This document shows, in pieces, positions 18,991 to 28,535 of a stretch of 64,000 nucleotides of DNA. The notes below the pieces were generated by a model. It was not told where the DNA came from. It saw only the letters and a program-made list of their open reading frames with translations, and did no database searches. Origin of the DNA: an uncultured Lachnospiraceae bacterium (GTDB lineage: Bacteria > Bacillota > Clostridia > Lachnospirales > Lachnospiraceae); NCBI GenBank assembly GCA_947564645.1, contig CANOCU010000001.1, positions 62,001 to 126,000 of the forward strand. Direction: 5' to 3'. Every line of letters begins with the position of its first letter. Position 1 is the stretch's first letter. The position numbers were made by a program, and so were the translations under genes.

Positions 18991-19044
18991 ATTTTACAGG
19001 ATAAACACATCCAACTTGTATCATTTTTGCATCAAAGTTGCATC
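18991..19044 (-). promoter_or_regulatory. Operator array B: four TTGCATC-type half-sites every 11 bp, with -10 element
   Basis: In plus-strand reading the half-sites are ACACATC (19005-19011), TTGTATC (19016-19022), TTGCATC (19027-19033) and TTGCATC (19038-19044), each exactly 11 bp apart. A minus-strand -10 TAAAAT lies at 18991-18996, leaving 8 bp before the nearest half-site. The segment 19020-19048 is identical over 29 bp to 46066-46094, where a second array with the same -10 spacing exists. This is the layout of direct-repeat sites for PhoB/OmpR-type activators over a weak -35. It would control the operon starting at 18896. Confidence 0.72.
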
Positions 19045-19107
19045 ATCTTTTCCGGAGTCCCGCGAAAGCATCGTCCCGGCAGTCCGTCTCCCTGCCCTTT
19101 TCCCATG

Positions 19108-19138
19108 AAAAAAACTCACCCGGCTTTCGCCAGGCGAG
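19108..19138 (-). terminator. Rho-independent terminator after the ZIP transporter gene
   Basis: On the minus strand, CTCGCCTGGC, a GAAA loop and GCCGGGTGAG form a 10-bp stem (two G-T pairs) followed directly by seven T residues. It ends the transcript of the gene at 19155-19931. Confidence 0.85.
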
Positions 19139-19154
19139 TCTGTGTCCTGCTCTT

Positions 19155-19931
19155 TTATCCCAAAGCCACATCCAGTATCATCATCAGCACGAATCCCGCC
19201 GCCGCTCCGATCGTGCCGATATTGCTGTGCTCTCCCGCCTGGGATTCCGGGATCAGCTCTTCTATGACCACATAGATCATGGCGCCTGCGGCAAAGGCCA
19301 GCATATAGGAAAGCGCCGGTACGATCCGTTCTGCCAGCAGAATGGTGACTGCCGCGGCAGCAGGCTCCACGATGCCCGACAGCGATCCGTAGACAAAGGC
19401 CCGCAGCCTGCTCATCCCTTCGCTTCTAAGCGGCATGGAGATGATGGCGCCCTCCGGAAAATTCTGGATGGCAATCCCCACCGCCAGTGTAAACGCACCC
19501 GCCATGGTGATACCGGTATTTCCAAGCAGCGCGCCCGCAAAAGTGACGCCCACAGACATACCCTCCGGTATATTGTGCAATGTTACCGCCAGGACAAGCA
19601 TAGTTGTTTTTTTTAAATCGGCTTCCAGTCCTTCCGGCTGCGGGCTCTCCAGATGCAGGTGCGGCACCAGACTGTCCAGTCCGAGCAGGAATGCAATACC
19701 GCCCAGGAATCCCACCGATGCCGGGATCCAGGCGATCTTCCCCTGCTCCGTGGCCATATCGATAGCCGGAAGTAACAGCGACCATACGGAAGCCGCGATC
19801 ATCACCCCGGCAGCAAATCCCAGGAGCATTTTCTCCAATTTCCGGTTCAATGCGCCGCGCATCCAAAATACCATCGCAGAACCAAGCGTCGTTCCCGCAA
19901 AGGGAATCAATAGTCCAAGTGCCAGCTGCAT
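19155..19931 (-). CDS. ZIP family divalent metal transporter
   Basis: A 258-aa membrane transporter for zinc or related divalent metals, importing them into the cytoplasm. Eight membrane segments are discernible. Helix IV carries HNIPEGMSVGVTFAG (about residues 118-132) and helix V NFPEGAIISMPLRSEG (about 161-176), the paired metal-binding motifs of ZupT/GufA-type ZIP proteins. A charged loop with HLHLESPQPEG precedes helix IV. The gene has its own strong terminator. No metal-responsive regulator or operator was identified beside it. Confidence 0.92.
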   Translation of the reverse strand: MQLALGLLIPFAGTTLGSAMVFWMRGALNRKLEKMLLGFAAGVMIAASVWSLLLPAIDMATEQGKIAWIPASVGFLGGIAFLLGLDSLVPHLHLESPQPEGLEADLKKTTMLVLAVTLHNIPEGMSVGVTFAGALLGNTGITMAGAFTLAVGIAIQNFPEGAIISMPLRSEGMSRLRAFVYGSLSGIVEPAAAAVTILLAERIVPALSYMLAFAAGAMIYVVIEELIPESQAGEHSNIGTIGAAAGFVLMMILDVALG

Positions 19932-20046
19932 ACAATTACCCTGCCTTTCCTTCCCATCTTATCTCATAGGATTCGTACACTGTATTATTTTATGCACTTT
20001 TGGGAAAAATGACATCTATCGTATTGTGTGCCCGAATCCGATCTTC

Positions 20047-20643
20047 TTAATCCAGCTCCACCAGCACCGCCCTGCAGGGCGCTCCGTCCAAACCGCCCAG
20101 GTTGATCGGCGCGGCATTCAGGAAATACACGCCTTCCTCCACCTCTCCCAGGCGGATGCCTTCCAGAAGCGTAACCTCCGCCCCCAGCAGCTGCAGGTGC
20201 ACATCCCTCGAATCCTCCTCGGGTCCTACCGTCTGCGATTCATTGCCAAAAAGCAGGATCCCCGCCTCCGCAAATACCCTGGCAGCCTCCAGGGAAACGA
20301 CGGCCTGTCCCTTGATCAGGATCCGTTTCCTGCTCCGGCGGTCCGTCTCCCTGGCTTTCTGCAGGATGGCGATGGCGTCACCTGCCGTGACGACGCCGGT
20401 GTGTTCCGCCACATAGGCGATCCCGATATAACGGCCAAGGTCCGTCTCGTCTATGGCCTTCCCCTGCTCATAGAAGTGAAACGGCGCATCCACATGAGTG
20501 CCGTTGTGGGCACACATGAAAAAAGCCGACAGATTGCACTTTCCGCCATCCGCGATCCGCATGACCTCCTGCATCTTCGGCGCAGGATCCCCCGGAAACA
20601 CCCGGCTTCCGAATACTTCCTGCGATATATCATAGATTCTCAT
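20047..20643 (-). CDS. Cyclase family protein (kynurenine formamidase-like hydrolase)
   Basis: A 198-aa metal-dependent hydrolase of the cyclase/KynB family. The hallmark HNGTHVDAPFHF (about residues 46-57) supplies the His and Asp metal ligands, and the protein has family-typical length. Relatives hydrolyse N-formylkynurenine, isatin or other cyclic amides; nothing around the gene indicates tryptophan breakdown, so the substrate is unknown. GGAGG 7 nt upstream supports the ATG at 20643. It stands alone, 115 bp upstream of the ZIP gene on the same strand. Confidence 0.88.
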   Translation of the reverse strand: MRIYDISQEVFGSRVFPGDPAPKMQEVMRIADGGKCNLSAFFMCAHNGTHVDAPFHFYEQGKAIDETDLGRYIGIAYVAEHTGVVTAGDAIAILQKARETDRRSRKRILIKGQAVVSLEAARVFAEAGILLFGNESQTVGPEEDSRDVHLQLLGAEVTLLEGIRLGEVEEGVYFLNAAPINLGGLDGAPCRAVLVELD

Positions 20644-20754
20644 AATTATCCTCCCTCTGCTTCCTTGCTCTGCTACTATCTAATATAACATACATTGAAA
20701 AGAATAGCTATTGTTACGTAACGCCCCATCATGCTATAGTAATGCTAGTGTTAC

Positions 20755-20799
20755 TTTTCACGAATCAGGAATGAGCACTTACCACGCATTCCGTGAAAA
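20755..20799 (+). promoter_or_regulatory. Inverted repeat in the leader of lhr
   Basis: TTTTCACG (20755-20762) and CGTGAAAA (20792-20799) form a perfect 8-bp inverted repeat 29 bp apart, 27 bp before the lhr start. A 10-bp palindrome GTTACGTAAC lies further up at 20713-20722. Either could be an operator or a leader hairpin; no regulator is assigned. Confidence 0.4.
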
Positions 20800-20825
20800 C
20801 ATGATAAGTCAGGAGTGTCAAAACC

Positions 20826-23800
20826 ATGCCAAACAACCAGCTTCCCAACTGCCTGCGTCTTTTTGCCCCAAATACCGCTCTCTGGTTCCAGGAGACCCTG
20901 GGCGCTCCCACCCCCGTACAGGAAGCCGCCTGGCCTGCCATCGCTGCAGGCTCTCATGTGCTTGTCTCGGCGCCCACCGGAACCGGCAAAACCCTGTCGG
21001 CCTTTCTCGTCTTCCTGGACCGGCTGAAAGAAATGGCAGGCGAGGGCGCCCTTAGACAGGAATTGTACCTGATCTACGTCTCCCCTCTTAAATCACTGGC
21101 GGCGGATATCCGCGAGAACCTGCACCGGCCCCTTACCGGCATCGATGCCGAGTCTTGTGTTCAGGTGGCGATCCGTACCGGGGATACCACGCCGGCAGAG
21201 CGCCGGCAGATGATCCGGAAACCGCCTCACATCCTGATCACCACGCCGGAATCTCTCTACCTGCTGCTCACCGCCAAGACCGGTCAGAACATGCTGTGCA
21301 CGGCCAAGGCCGTTATCATCGACGAACTGCACGCCTTAATCGACACCAAGCGCGGTGCCCACCTGATGTTTTCCCTGGCCAGACTGGATATCCTGTGCGG
21401 CGCGCCGCTGCAGCGCATCGGCCTGTCCGCCACCATCGCCCCTCTTTCCCTGGCCGCAGAATATCTGGCGCCGGAACCGGTGTTCGTAGCCGCCCCCGCT
21501 ATGGAGAAAAAGATCCGGCTGCAGATCCTCGGATCCTACGTGGACACCAGCAGGCGGCGCAGAGATCCTGTCTGGCAGGAGCTGTCGGAACTCGTCTATC
21601 AGTATTGCCAGGGTACAGACAGTGTGATCGCCTTCGTGGAAGGCCGCCGTTATGCGGAGAAATTGGCATATTATGTAAACCAAATAGGCGGCGAGGACTT
21701 TGCCAGAGTGCATCACGGCAGCCTCTCCAAAGAACAGCGTGCCCAGACGGAACAGGCTCTGCGGGAAGGCCGGCTGCGGCTTCTGTGCGCCACCTCATCC
21801 ATGGAGCTTGGCATCGACGTGGGTGAGATCGGGCAGGTGCTGCAGGTCGGCTGCCCCCGCACCGTCTCCGGCACCATGCAGCGGCTTGGCCGGGCCGGGC
21901 ACAATCCGGGCCTGACCAGCGTCATGTACCTTTTTCCCCGGACGGCGGCGGAAAGCGTACTCTGCGGCATGACGGCGCAGATGGCCAGAGAAGGCCTTGT
22001 GGAAAAGACGAATCCACCGCAGGGCTGTCTGGATATCCTGGCCCAGCATCTGGTGTCCATGGCCGCCTTCAAGGGCTACGAAGTGGACGACGTGATGCAG
22101 CTGCTGCCCCGGGCATGGCCCTTCCGGAACGTGACAAGAGAGGATGTGGAAGCCGTGCTGCGGATGCTCTCCGGCGACTACGAACACAAACGGGACATTC
22201 CGGTCCGGCCAAGGATCCTCTATGACCGGCTGCACGGCCGCGTGGAAGGCGACGGCTACAGCCGCATCCTGGCCGTCTCCGCAGGCGGCACCATCCCGGA
22301 CAAAGGGCTGTATACGGTGCGCACGGAAGCGGGCGTGAAGGTGGGGGAAGCGGATGAAGAATTCATCTACGAGACGCAGACCGGCGACCGGTTTATTCTG
22401 GGCGCTTTTGCCTGGAAAGTGCTCCATATCGGCCGGGACACGGTGACGGTGACCCAGACGCACACAGAAGGCGCCAGACTCCCCTTCTGGAAAGGCGAGA
22501 TCAAGGGAAGGAGCAAGGAGACCGGCGAGCACTTCGGCCGGATACTGCGCAGCCTGGAACAGGCCGCCACAGAAGGCCGTCTGAACGATGCCCTGGCCGC
22601 TCTGGGCCTTGATGAATCGGCCGCCGTCCTGGCCGGAGAATATCTGAAAAGGCAGATCGCCGCCACCGACACGCTGCCCTCGGACAAGACCATCCTGGCG
22701 GAACATTTTAGGGACCAGTCCGGCAACAGCCAGCTGATGATCCATTCCGTCTTCGGCCGCCGGATCAACGCGCCCCTCTCGCTCCTGGCTGCCCAGGCTG
22801 CTGGAGAAGAGCGTGGCACGGAAGTGGGAAGCGTGGACGAGGAGGACGGCTTCCTGCTCTATTCCTACGATGACCAGACCATGCCGGAAGGACTTCTCAC
22901 CCGGATCGATCCGGCTTCCTCAAGACGCATTCTAGACGCCCTGCTCCCGTCCGTGCCCGTCTTCAATATGGCCTTCCGCTACAACTGCGGCCGGGCGCTG
23001 ATGATGGGCGCTAAGGGCTCCGGGCGGCATCCTTTGTGGATGCAGCGCCTGCGCAGTGCGGAAATGCTGGAGCAGGTGGTCCGGGATAAAGACCATCCCC
23101 TGATTCGCGAGACAACGAGAGAATGCATGGAGCAGTTCTGGGATCTGCAGGGGCTTATAGAAGTGTTGGAGCAGATCCGCTGCGGCGAGATCATCGTGCG
23201 GGAAGTCTATACGGATGCCGCCTCCCCCATGTCCCTGCCTCTGCAGTGGAGTCAGGAAGCGGCGGTAATGTACGATTACGCCCCCACCCCCAGAAGCATC
23301 CATGCCGCGGTGGAAGAAGCGCTCCGGCAGGAAAAAGAACTGCTTGTACCCGGCAGCAAAGAACTGGCCGGGCTCCAGGAGAGAACCAGGCTCCCGGAAG
23401 ATGCAAGGCAGCTCCACTCGCTCTTAATGACGGAAGGCGACCTGGCCGCCGGAGATCTGGAAATCCCCGTGGAATGGCTGGAAACGCTGTACGAAGAAGG
23501 ACGGGCTCTCTATCTGGAACAGGGCCTGTGGATCGCCGCCGAGCAGCAGGAAGATTATCACAGCGCGTTAGAAGAGCAGAACGAAGAAGCCTGCCTTTCC
23601 ATCCTGCGCCGGATGCTGCGTTACCGCGGCGGTGCAAGCATAAGGCAGGCTGCAGTGCGCTACGGCTTTCCCATGCAGACCGCCGAAGCGCTGCTGCAGG
23701 AGTTATGCCGCCGCGGCGAGGCAGTCTGTCATGTGGATACCGACGTCGTCTATTATCACGCGCAGCTCTACAAGCGCGCCCGCACAAAGACCTTGAAAAA

Positions 23801-25046
23801 CCGCCGGGAGGAGATCTCCACCTGTCCGCCCGCCTCTTACGCTTCCCTGCTGCTGTCCCGCATAAGCCGCACGGCGCCGGCGCAGGAGGCGCTTTCCCAT
23901 GCCCTCTTATCCCTGTCCGGCACCTCCTTTCCCGCTGCGGCCTGGGAAGAGCAGCTTCTGCCCCTGCGGGTCAAAGGCTACCGTGAGAACCTGTTGGACA
24001 GCTTACTGGCCAGGGGGGAATTTTTCTGGCATATGGAAGAAGGCCGGATCCGGTTCGACCGCACAGATGATATCGACTGGGAAAGTACGCCTGCCGCCTG
24101 CATAAGACTATCCAGGGAGGCGCAGGCCGGGGACAACCTGCCTTCCGCCGAAACTTTATCAGCAGAAGCACAGGCCAAAGACGACATACCCGCCGCCGAA
24201 GCTTTGTCCGAAAAAGAGTGCCTGCTCTTAGAGGCTCTCTCCCGCAGAGGCGCCAGCTTCATGCAGGCGCTGGGTAACGTACTGCCCGGCGAAGCGCCCT
24301 ACGACACGCTCCTGTCCCTGATGGAGAAGGGGCTTGTATGCGCGGACAGTTTCCTGCCCGTGCGACAGTGGCAAAACCGGGAGAAGATCAAAAAGTCCGC
24401 TGCCAGACAATGGATCGGCGCACGGGTAAAGGCTCTGAACGCCGGGCGGTGGGATCTGGTCCGGCCCCTGCGGTCTCTGACCATCGAGGAACAGATGGAC
24501 CGGTGTTTTGACCGCTATCTGATCCTGTGCCGGGAAACCGCCGCTTCCTGCGGCCTGTCCTGGCAGGAAGCGTTATCGCTTCTGCGCGTTCAGGAATATA
24601 CGGGCCAGGTACGCAGAGGCTATTTCGTGGAAGGCTTCTCCGGCGCGCAGTTTATCCGCAAAGAAGATTTCGCCGGCATCACGGCCAGGCTACTCCACCC
24701 TGTGACGGAACTGGTCTGGATCAATGCCGCGGATCCCATGCAGCCCTGGGGTAAGCTGCTGCCCCACCAGCAGGAACGCTCCTTCGCCAACCTGTCCGGC
24801 ACCGCGGTGGCGCTGCGCGGCGGTCTGCCCGTAATGCTCTTCGAGAAACAGGGTAAGGGACTGCGTCTCTTTGATCCCTCATGCCTGGAAGAGGCATTGT
24901 CGCTCTTTACAGAAGAATACCGCCAGGGCCGGATCTTCCCTGACAGGAAACGGATCGTTGTCAGGGAATACCCGGCCGAGGCGGCAGATCTACTTGCCCG
25001 GAACGGATTTATAAAAGAAATGCTGGACTATACGCTGTACCGGTAA
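20826..25046 (+). CDS. lhr: Lhr-family large ATP-dependent helicase
   Basis: A 1406-aa superfamily 2 helicase of the 'large helicase-related' type, acting on nucleic acids in the cytoplasm and linked to DNA repair. Walker A is SAPTGTGKT (about residues 48-56), motif II is DELH (about 165-168), and the second RecA domain has SSMELGIDVG and QRLGRAGHN (about 324 and 356). The winged-helix and DEAD-associated domains follow, and the last 600 residues resemble the C-terminal extension of full-length Lhr. Length is in the range of full-length Lhr (about 1400-1550 aa). A low-complexity linker (QAGDNLPSAE and QAKDDIPAAE repeats) lies near residue 1100. AGGAG about 11 nt upstream supports the start. 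Confidence 0.93.
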   Translation: MPNNQLPNCLRLFAPNTALWFQETLGAPTPVQEAAWPAIAAGSHVLVSAPTGTGKTLSAFLVFLDRLKEMAGEGALRQELYLIYVSPLKSLAADIRENLHRPLTGIDAESCVQVAIRTGDTTPAERRQMIRKPPHILITTPESLYLLLTAKTGQNMLCTAKAVIIDELHALIDTKRGAHLMFSLARLDILCGAPLQRIGLSATIAPLSLAAEYLAPEPVFVAAPAMEKKIRLQILGSYVDTSRRRRDPVWQELSELVYQYCQGTDSVIAFVEGRRYAEKLAYYVNQIGGEDFARVHHGSLSKEQRAQTEQALREGRLRLLCATSSMELGIDVGEIGQVLQVGCPRTVSGTMQRLGRAGHNPGLTSVMYLFPRTAAESVLCGMTAQMAREGLVEKTNPPQGCLDILAQHLVSMAAFKGYEVDDVMQLLPRAWPFRNVTREDVEAVLRMLSGDYEHKRDIPVRPRILYDRLHGRVEGDGYSRILAVSAGGTIPDKGLYTVRTEAGVKVGEADEEFIYETQTGDRFILGAFAWKVLHIGRDTVTVTQTHTEGARLPFWKGEIKGRSKETGEHFGRILRSLEQAATEGRLNDALAALGLDESAAVLAGEYLKRQIAATDTLPSDKTILAEHFRDQSGNSQLMIHSVFGRRINAPLSLLAAQAAGEERGTEVGSVDEEDGFLLYSYDDQTMPEGLLTRIDPASSRRILDALLPSVPVFNMAFRYNCGRALMMGAKGSGRHPLWMQRLRSAEMLEQVVRDKDHPLIRETTRECMEQFWDLQGLIEVLEQIRCGEIIVREVYTDAASPMSLPLQWSQEAAVMYDYAPTPRSIHAAVEEALRQEKELLVPGSKELAGLQERTRLPEDARQLHSLLMTEGDLAAGDLEIPVEWLETLYEEGRALYLEQGLWIAAEQQEDYHSALEEQNEEACLSILRRMLRYRGGASIRQAAVRYGFPMQTAEALLQELCRRGEAVCHVDTDVVYYHAQLYKRARTKTLKNRREEISTCPPASYASLLLSRISRTAPAQEALSHALLSLSGTSFPAAAWEEQLLPLRVKGYRENLLDSLLARGEFFWHMEEGRIRFDRTDDIDWESTPAACIRLSREAQAGDNLPSAETLSAEAQAKDDIPAAEALSEKECLLLEALSRRGASFMQALGNVLPGEAPYDTLLSLMEKGLVCADSFLPVRQWQNREKIKKSAARQWIGARVKALNAGRWDLVRPLRSLTIEEQMDRCFDRYLILCRETAASCGLSWQEALSLLRVQEYTGQVRRGYFVEGFSGAQFIRKEDFAGITARLLHPVTELVWINAADPMQPWGKLLPHQQERSFANLSGTAVALRGGLPVMLFEKQGKGLRLFDPSCLEEALSLFTEEYRQGRIFPDRKRIVVREYPAEAADLLARNGFIKEMLDYTLYR

Positions 25047-25102
25047 AACCAATCCGTATTTTACCAACACTCTGTACTGAAAACCAGTATACCCGCGGCG
25101 GA

Positions 25103-25909
25103 TCAGTCTTCCAGGGCACGTCTGGCCTCGGCCACAACCTCCCTGTCCGTCCGGAAAATACTGTACTCACTCATGGCCGGTATCCCCATGGGCACCCCTG
25201 CCCGGCGGTAGACCATCCCGCTGTCTAAGATCTTCTTGGCAGACAGGTGGAAGGCGGTGATATCCGTCTGTGCCCGGAATGTCCGGATCACCTCCGGCGT
25301 CACGCCCGCGCCCGCCATGATCTGCGGTCTTTCTACCGGCTTATGGGAATGCGCCGCCTCTTTCTCCTGCCGTGCTCCCTCTCTGCAGACATCCTGCCTT
25401 CGCAGGCCGCACAGCTTCTGAAGTAACGGCATCCCGCTCACACAATCGCTCTCCTGCCCGGATGTGAGGATCGTATCGATCCCCAGTTCCCACGCCTGCT
25501 CGTAAGTCCGTATCGGATCCGCGCACACATCGAAGGCGCGGTGCAGCGTGACCTTCATCCCGCCGGCAGCCTCCATCAGCTCCCGCATCCGTTCCATGTG
25601 AAGACTCCCGTCCGCCCTAAGACAGCCGATCACGACCCCTTCCGCCCCGGCCTCCCGGAACAGCTCCACCTCTCTTCTGATGATTCTAAACTCATGATCC
25701 GTATAGAGAAAATCGCCGAAGCGGGGCCGCAGCAGCACTCTCACCGGTAAATGACAGCACGTCTTCACCTGCTCAAACAAGGCCAGGCCAGGCGACGTAC
25801 CGCCGATGATCAGCGCGGCGCACAGCTCCAGGCGGTCTGCACCGCCCTCTGCCGCAGCCAGAGCGGATTCCACACTGTCCACACAACATTCCAGTGTATA
25901 CTGTGACAT
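25103..25909 (-). CDS. cutC: CutC family protein (copper homeostasis)
   Basis: A 268-aa TIM-barrel protein of the CutC family, historically linked to copper tolerance; its biochemical activity is not settled. The N-terminus LECCVDSVESALAAAEGGADRLELC is diagnostic, as are IIGGTSPGLAL, VLLRPRFGDFLY and HRAFDVCADP. Length is slightly above the usual 240-250 because of an insert near residues 180-200 rich in charged residues. GAGAGG 8 nt upstream supports the start. It is convergent with lhr and 71 bp downstream of the alcohol dehydrogenase gene on the same strand. Confidence 0.92.
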   Translation of the reverse strand: MSQYTLECCVDSVESALAAAEGGADRLELCAALIIGGTSPGLALFEQVKTCCHLPVRVLLRPRFGDFLYTDHEFRIIRREVELFREAGAEGVVIGCLRADGSLHMERMRELMEAAGGMKVTLHRAFDVCADPIRTYEQAWELGIDTILTSGQESDCVSGMPLLQKLCGLRRQDVCREGARQEKEAAHSHKPVERPQIMAGAGVTPEVIRTFRAQTDITAFHLSAKKILDSGMVYRRAGVPMGIPAMSEYSIFRTDREVVAEARRALED

Positions 25910-25980
25910 GATGCTACCTCTCTTTTACCTTCTCGTGGATATTGCCGGCCATGCCTGCAATATCCATGCTTCCAAACTTA

Positions 25981-27006
25981 TCACTGCTCCGGAACTACAA
26001 TATACTTTCCTTCCGCCCGCATGGACGGATCGGACAGCACCTGCGCAAGCTCTTCAAGCCCGATCGTCCTGCAGACCATGCTCTCCACATCCAGCCGTCC
26101 CGAATCGATCAGCTGCAGCGCTCTGTGCTGGGTATGCGGATTGATGTAAGACGCCCGAAGCGTCAGCTCCTTCTGGAAGATCTGAAAAGGCTTTACCGCG
26201 ATCTGCGCATCCGGCTTCGTCAAGCCGAACATCATCACCGTCCCCTTCTTACCCGCCAGATCGATGGCCTGCTCCATGGTGGCAGGAAGCCCCGCACACT
26301 CGATCACGGTACGGATCCAGGTCATGCCCGCCTGCGCAAGATGCGCCTTCACATCCTCGTGCAGCGGATCGATGCACACGTCGGCGCCCAGCTTCCTGCC
26401 CATATCGCGTTTCTTCTCCACCGGCTCTAACAGCGCCACCCTGGCCGCGCCCGCCAGCTTCGCCAGCTGCAGCATCAACAGCCCGATCATGCCGCCGCCA
26501 ATGACCACCACCTGATGTCCCGGTTCGATGTCACACATGTCGATGCCGTGCAGACAACAGGCCACCGGCTCCGCCATTGCTCCCTGTGCGAACGAGGTAT
26601 GATCGCCCAGACGATACACCTGACTCTCATCCACCACACAGTACTCCGCAAAGCCGCCGTTCTTCGTCGTCCCGTAGCCTGTCATATGCTCACAGAAGTG
26701 TACCTGTCCGTTCCGGCAATAGTCGCAGGCACCGCAATAACCGTTGGGGTCGATACACACCCTGTCCCCGACCCGGAACCGCTCCACCCTGCCGCCTGTC
26801 GCGGCGACGATCCCCGAGAACTCATGCCCCAGGATCGTGGGCGGATGTACCTCCGCCGCACCCTTGTCTCCCTCGTAGATATGCACATCCGTGCCGCAGA
26901 TCCCGCAGGCCTTCACCTGGATCAGCACCTCCCCCGGATCCGGAACAGGCGTATCCCTCTCTTCCACCCGCAGGTCATGTGTTCCGTAAAAAACCGCACT
27001 CTTCAT
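25981..27006 (-). CDS. Zinc-dependent alcohol dehydrogenase (medium-chain, sorbitol/threonine dehydrogenase-like)
   Basis: A 341-aa NAD(P)-dependent polyol or alcohol dehydrogenase. The catalytic zinc motif GHEFSG (His about 64) and KACGICGTD (Cys about 38) are present, as is the structural zinc cluster CGACDYCRNGQVHFC (about 94-108). The Rossmann motif VIGGGMIGLL is at about 172. Members act on sorbitol, L-threonine or related sugars alcohols; the substrate cannot be fixed here. A structured intergenic region separates it from the MFS gene upstream, so it probably has its own promoter. Confidence 0.92.
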   Translation of the reverse strand: MKSAVFYGTHDLRVEERDTPVPDPGEVLIQVKACGICGTDVHIYEGDKGAAEVHPPTILGHEFSGIVAATGGRVERFRVGDRVCIDPNGYCGACDYCRNGQVHFCEHMTGYGTTKNGGFAEYCVVDESQVYRLGDHTSFAQGAMAEPVACCLHGIDMCDIEPGHQVVVIGGGMIGLLMLQLAKLAGAARVALLEPVEKKRDMGRKLGADVCIDPLHEDVKAHLAQAGMTWIRTVIECAGLPATMEQAIDLAGKKGTVMMFGLTKPDAQIAVKPFQIFQKELTLRASYINPHTQHRALQLIDSGRLDVESMVCRTIGLEELAQVLSDPSMRAEGKYIVVPEQ

Positions 27007-27055
27007 TGTCTCATCCCTCCTTCTGCCATCAGAAGCGTTTCTAATGTCATTTTCT

Positions 27056-27206
27056 ATACTTGCACCTCCATGTCATCTTTGACACAAATTCCCATGAAAA
27101 GTACGGTGCAAGTATCATGCACACAATGCACACATGCAGCAAAGCTGCATGGGCTGCATGGCGCGTGTACGCTCAGCGCAGCAAGTGCGCAGAGCTGTTG
27201 CCATAG
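27056..27206. repeat. Hairpin-rich intergenic region
   Basis: A perfect 11-bp inverted repeat (ATACTTGCACC at 27056-27066, complement at 27105-27115) is followed by CATGCAGC-AAA-GCTGCATG, a further GCGC-rich set of small palindromes, and ATGGC/GCCAT arms, all inside about 150 bp between two minus-strand genes. No open frame or T-run terminator is apparent. It may be a repetitive palindromic element or act as a transcription boundary. Confidence 0.5.
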
Positions 27207-27215
27207 GTGTTCTTT

Positions 27216-28529
27216 TCATACTTTATCATAACGATATTTCTTAAGTACCTGTCCGAATACCAGACAGATCAGTGTGCCGGCAACGCCCAGAAAAAACATC
27301 ACCATCGCCGCACCCGAACCCTTGCCGGCGCCAAACATTCGCTTAAGCAGCCCGCCGGGATGCGCCTGCGCCATAAGCGGCTCGCAGACCTTGTCCACAA
27401 GCAGCCCGCCTAAGAAGAACCCTACCGGGATCGTGAAAAACTGCAGGGTGTTTCTGCAGGAATAGACTCTGCCCTGCATCTCCACCGGAATACTCGCCCG
27501 CAGGATCACGTCCAGATTGGCATTCATAATGGGCACCGGCAGCCATCCTATCAGCTGTCCCAGACACCACAGCGCCGGAATCCGTGTAAAGGCCAGCAGG
27601 AAATTTTCCATACTCAGCGACACTAACATGGTCAGATAGATCACCCGCACCCTGTCCTTCGGTCTTTTCATGAAAGTCACCATCAGACTGCCGACTAACA
27701 TCGCCACCCCGGCCGTGGACGTGACAAGCCCAAGCGCCATCTCACCGCCCTGGGGTGAAGGCAGAATCAGCGCCGGCAGCACCGCGTCGAAGGCAGACGC
27801 CACCAGATTCACCCCCGCCAGAAACAGGATCAGGGTAAACACCAGCCCGTTTTCCTTCAGGAAGATAAGACCGCCTCTTGCAGACTGCAGCAACGGTTCC
27901 TGCTTCTCCTTCCCGCTGTCCCGGATCTTCGGGATCCTGATCCCAAACAACAGCGTCACAAAGGCCGCCGCAAACGTTCCCAGATCCACCGCTATGACCA
28001 CTTCCATGCCAAACAGGGAAAAAAGCGTCGTCGCCAGTACCGGATTTAAGATCGTGATCAGGGAATTGGAGAAGGACCGCATACCGCTGGTCTTCTGGTA
28101 ATGCTTCTCCGGCACGATCAGCGTCATCGCCACATCTCCCGCCGGCTGCTGCAATGTGTTCATCAGCCCGCTTAACACATTTAACAGATACAGATGCCCT
28201 GGCATCAGCAGGTCTGCCTTCAACAGCGCAAATACCGCCACCGTGCTGCAGGCCGCCAGCGCGTCGCAGACAAGCATCACCTTCTTCTTATCCCATCTGT
28301 CGCTGAGCGCCCCGGCAAAAATGCTCATCATCACATAGGGCGCATAGGTGCAGATCGAGAGTAACGCCGTCTGCAGCGCCGACCCCGTCTTCTCATACAG
28401 CCACAGCGTCAGGGCAAAGGCCGTCATACTGCTCCCCAGCTGCGACAGCGACTGTGTGCTCCATAAAGCCAGAAATGTCCTTAATTCTTTACAGGTTGTC
28501 TTAAAATGTATCTTAATCGATTCTTTCAT
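27216..28529 (-). CDS. MFS transporter (MefA/LmrP-like efflux type)
   Basis: A 437-aa major facilitator with about twelve membrane segments in two halves. LWSTQSLSQLGSSMTAFALTLWLYEKTGSA at the N-terminus and SDRWDKKKVM in the loop between helices 2 and 3 (about residues 78-87) fit the MFS_3/macrolide-efflux-like group. It probably exports a drug or metabolite; the substrate is not readable. Start choice is ambiguous: AGGAG lies 10 nt before the ATG at 28529 and 4 nt before an in-frame GTG at 28535. It stands apart from its neighbours. Confidence 0.88.
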   Translation of the reverse strand: MKESIKIHFKTTCKELRTFLALWSTQSLSQLGSSMTAFALTLWLYEKTGSALQTALLSICTYAPYVMMSIFAGALSDRWDKKKVMLVCDALAACSTVAVFALLKADLLMPGHLYLLNVLSGLMNTLQQPAGDVAMTLIVPEKHYQKTSGMRSFSNSLITILNPVLATTLFSLFGMEVVIAVDLGTFAAAFVTLLFGIRIPKIRDSGKEKQEPLLQSARGGLIFLKENGLVFTLILFLAGVNLVASAFDAVLPALILPSPQGGEMALGLVTSTAGVAMLVGSLMVTFMKRPKDRVRVIYLTMLVSLSMENFLLAFTRIPALWCLGQLIGWLPVPIMNANLDVILRASIPVEMQGRVYSCRNTLQFFTIPVGFFLGGLLVDKVCEPLMAQAHPGGLLKRMFGAGKGSGAAMVMFFLGVAGTLICLVFGQVLKKYRYDKV

Positions 28530-28535
28530 TTTCAC

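Noticed and set aside
22932-23986. Several long frames inside and opposite lhr
   Set aside because: All are out of frame with the continuous helicase gene and have skewed composition typical of shadow frames.
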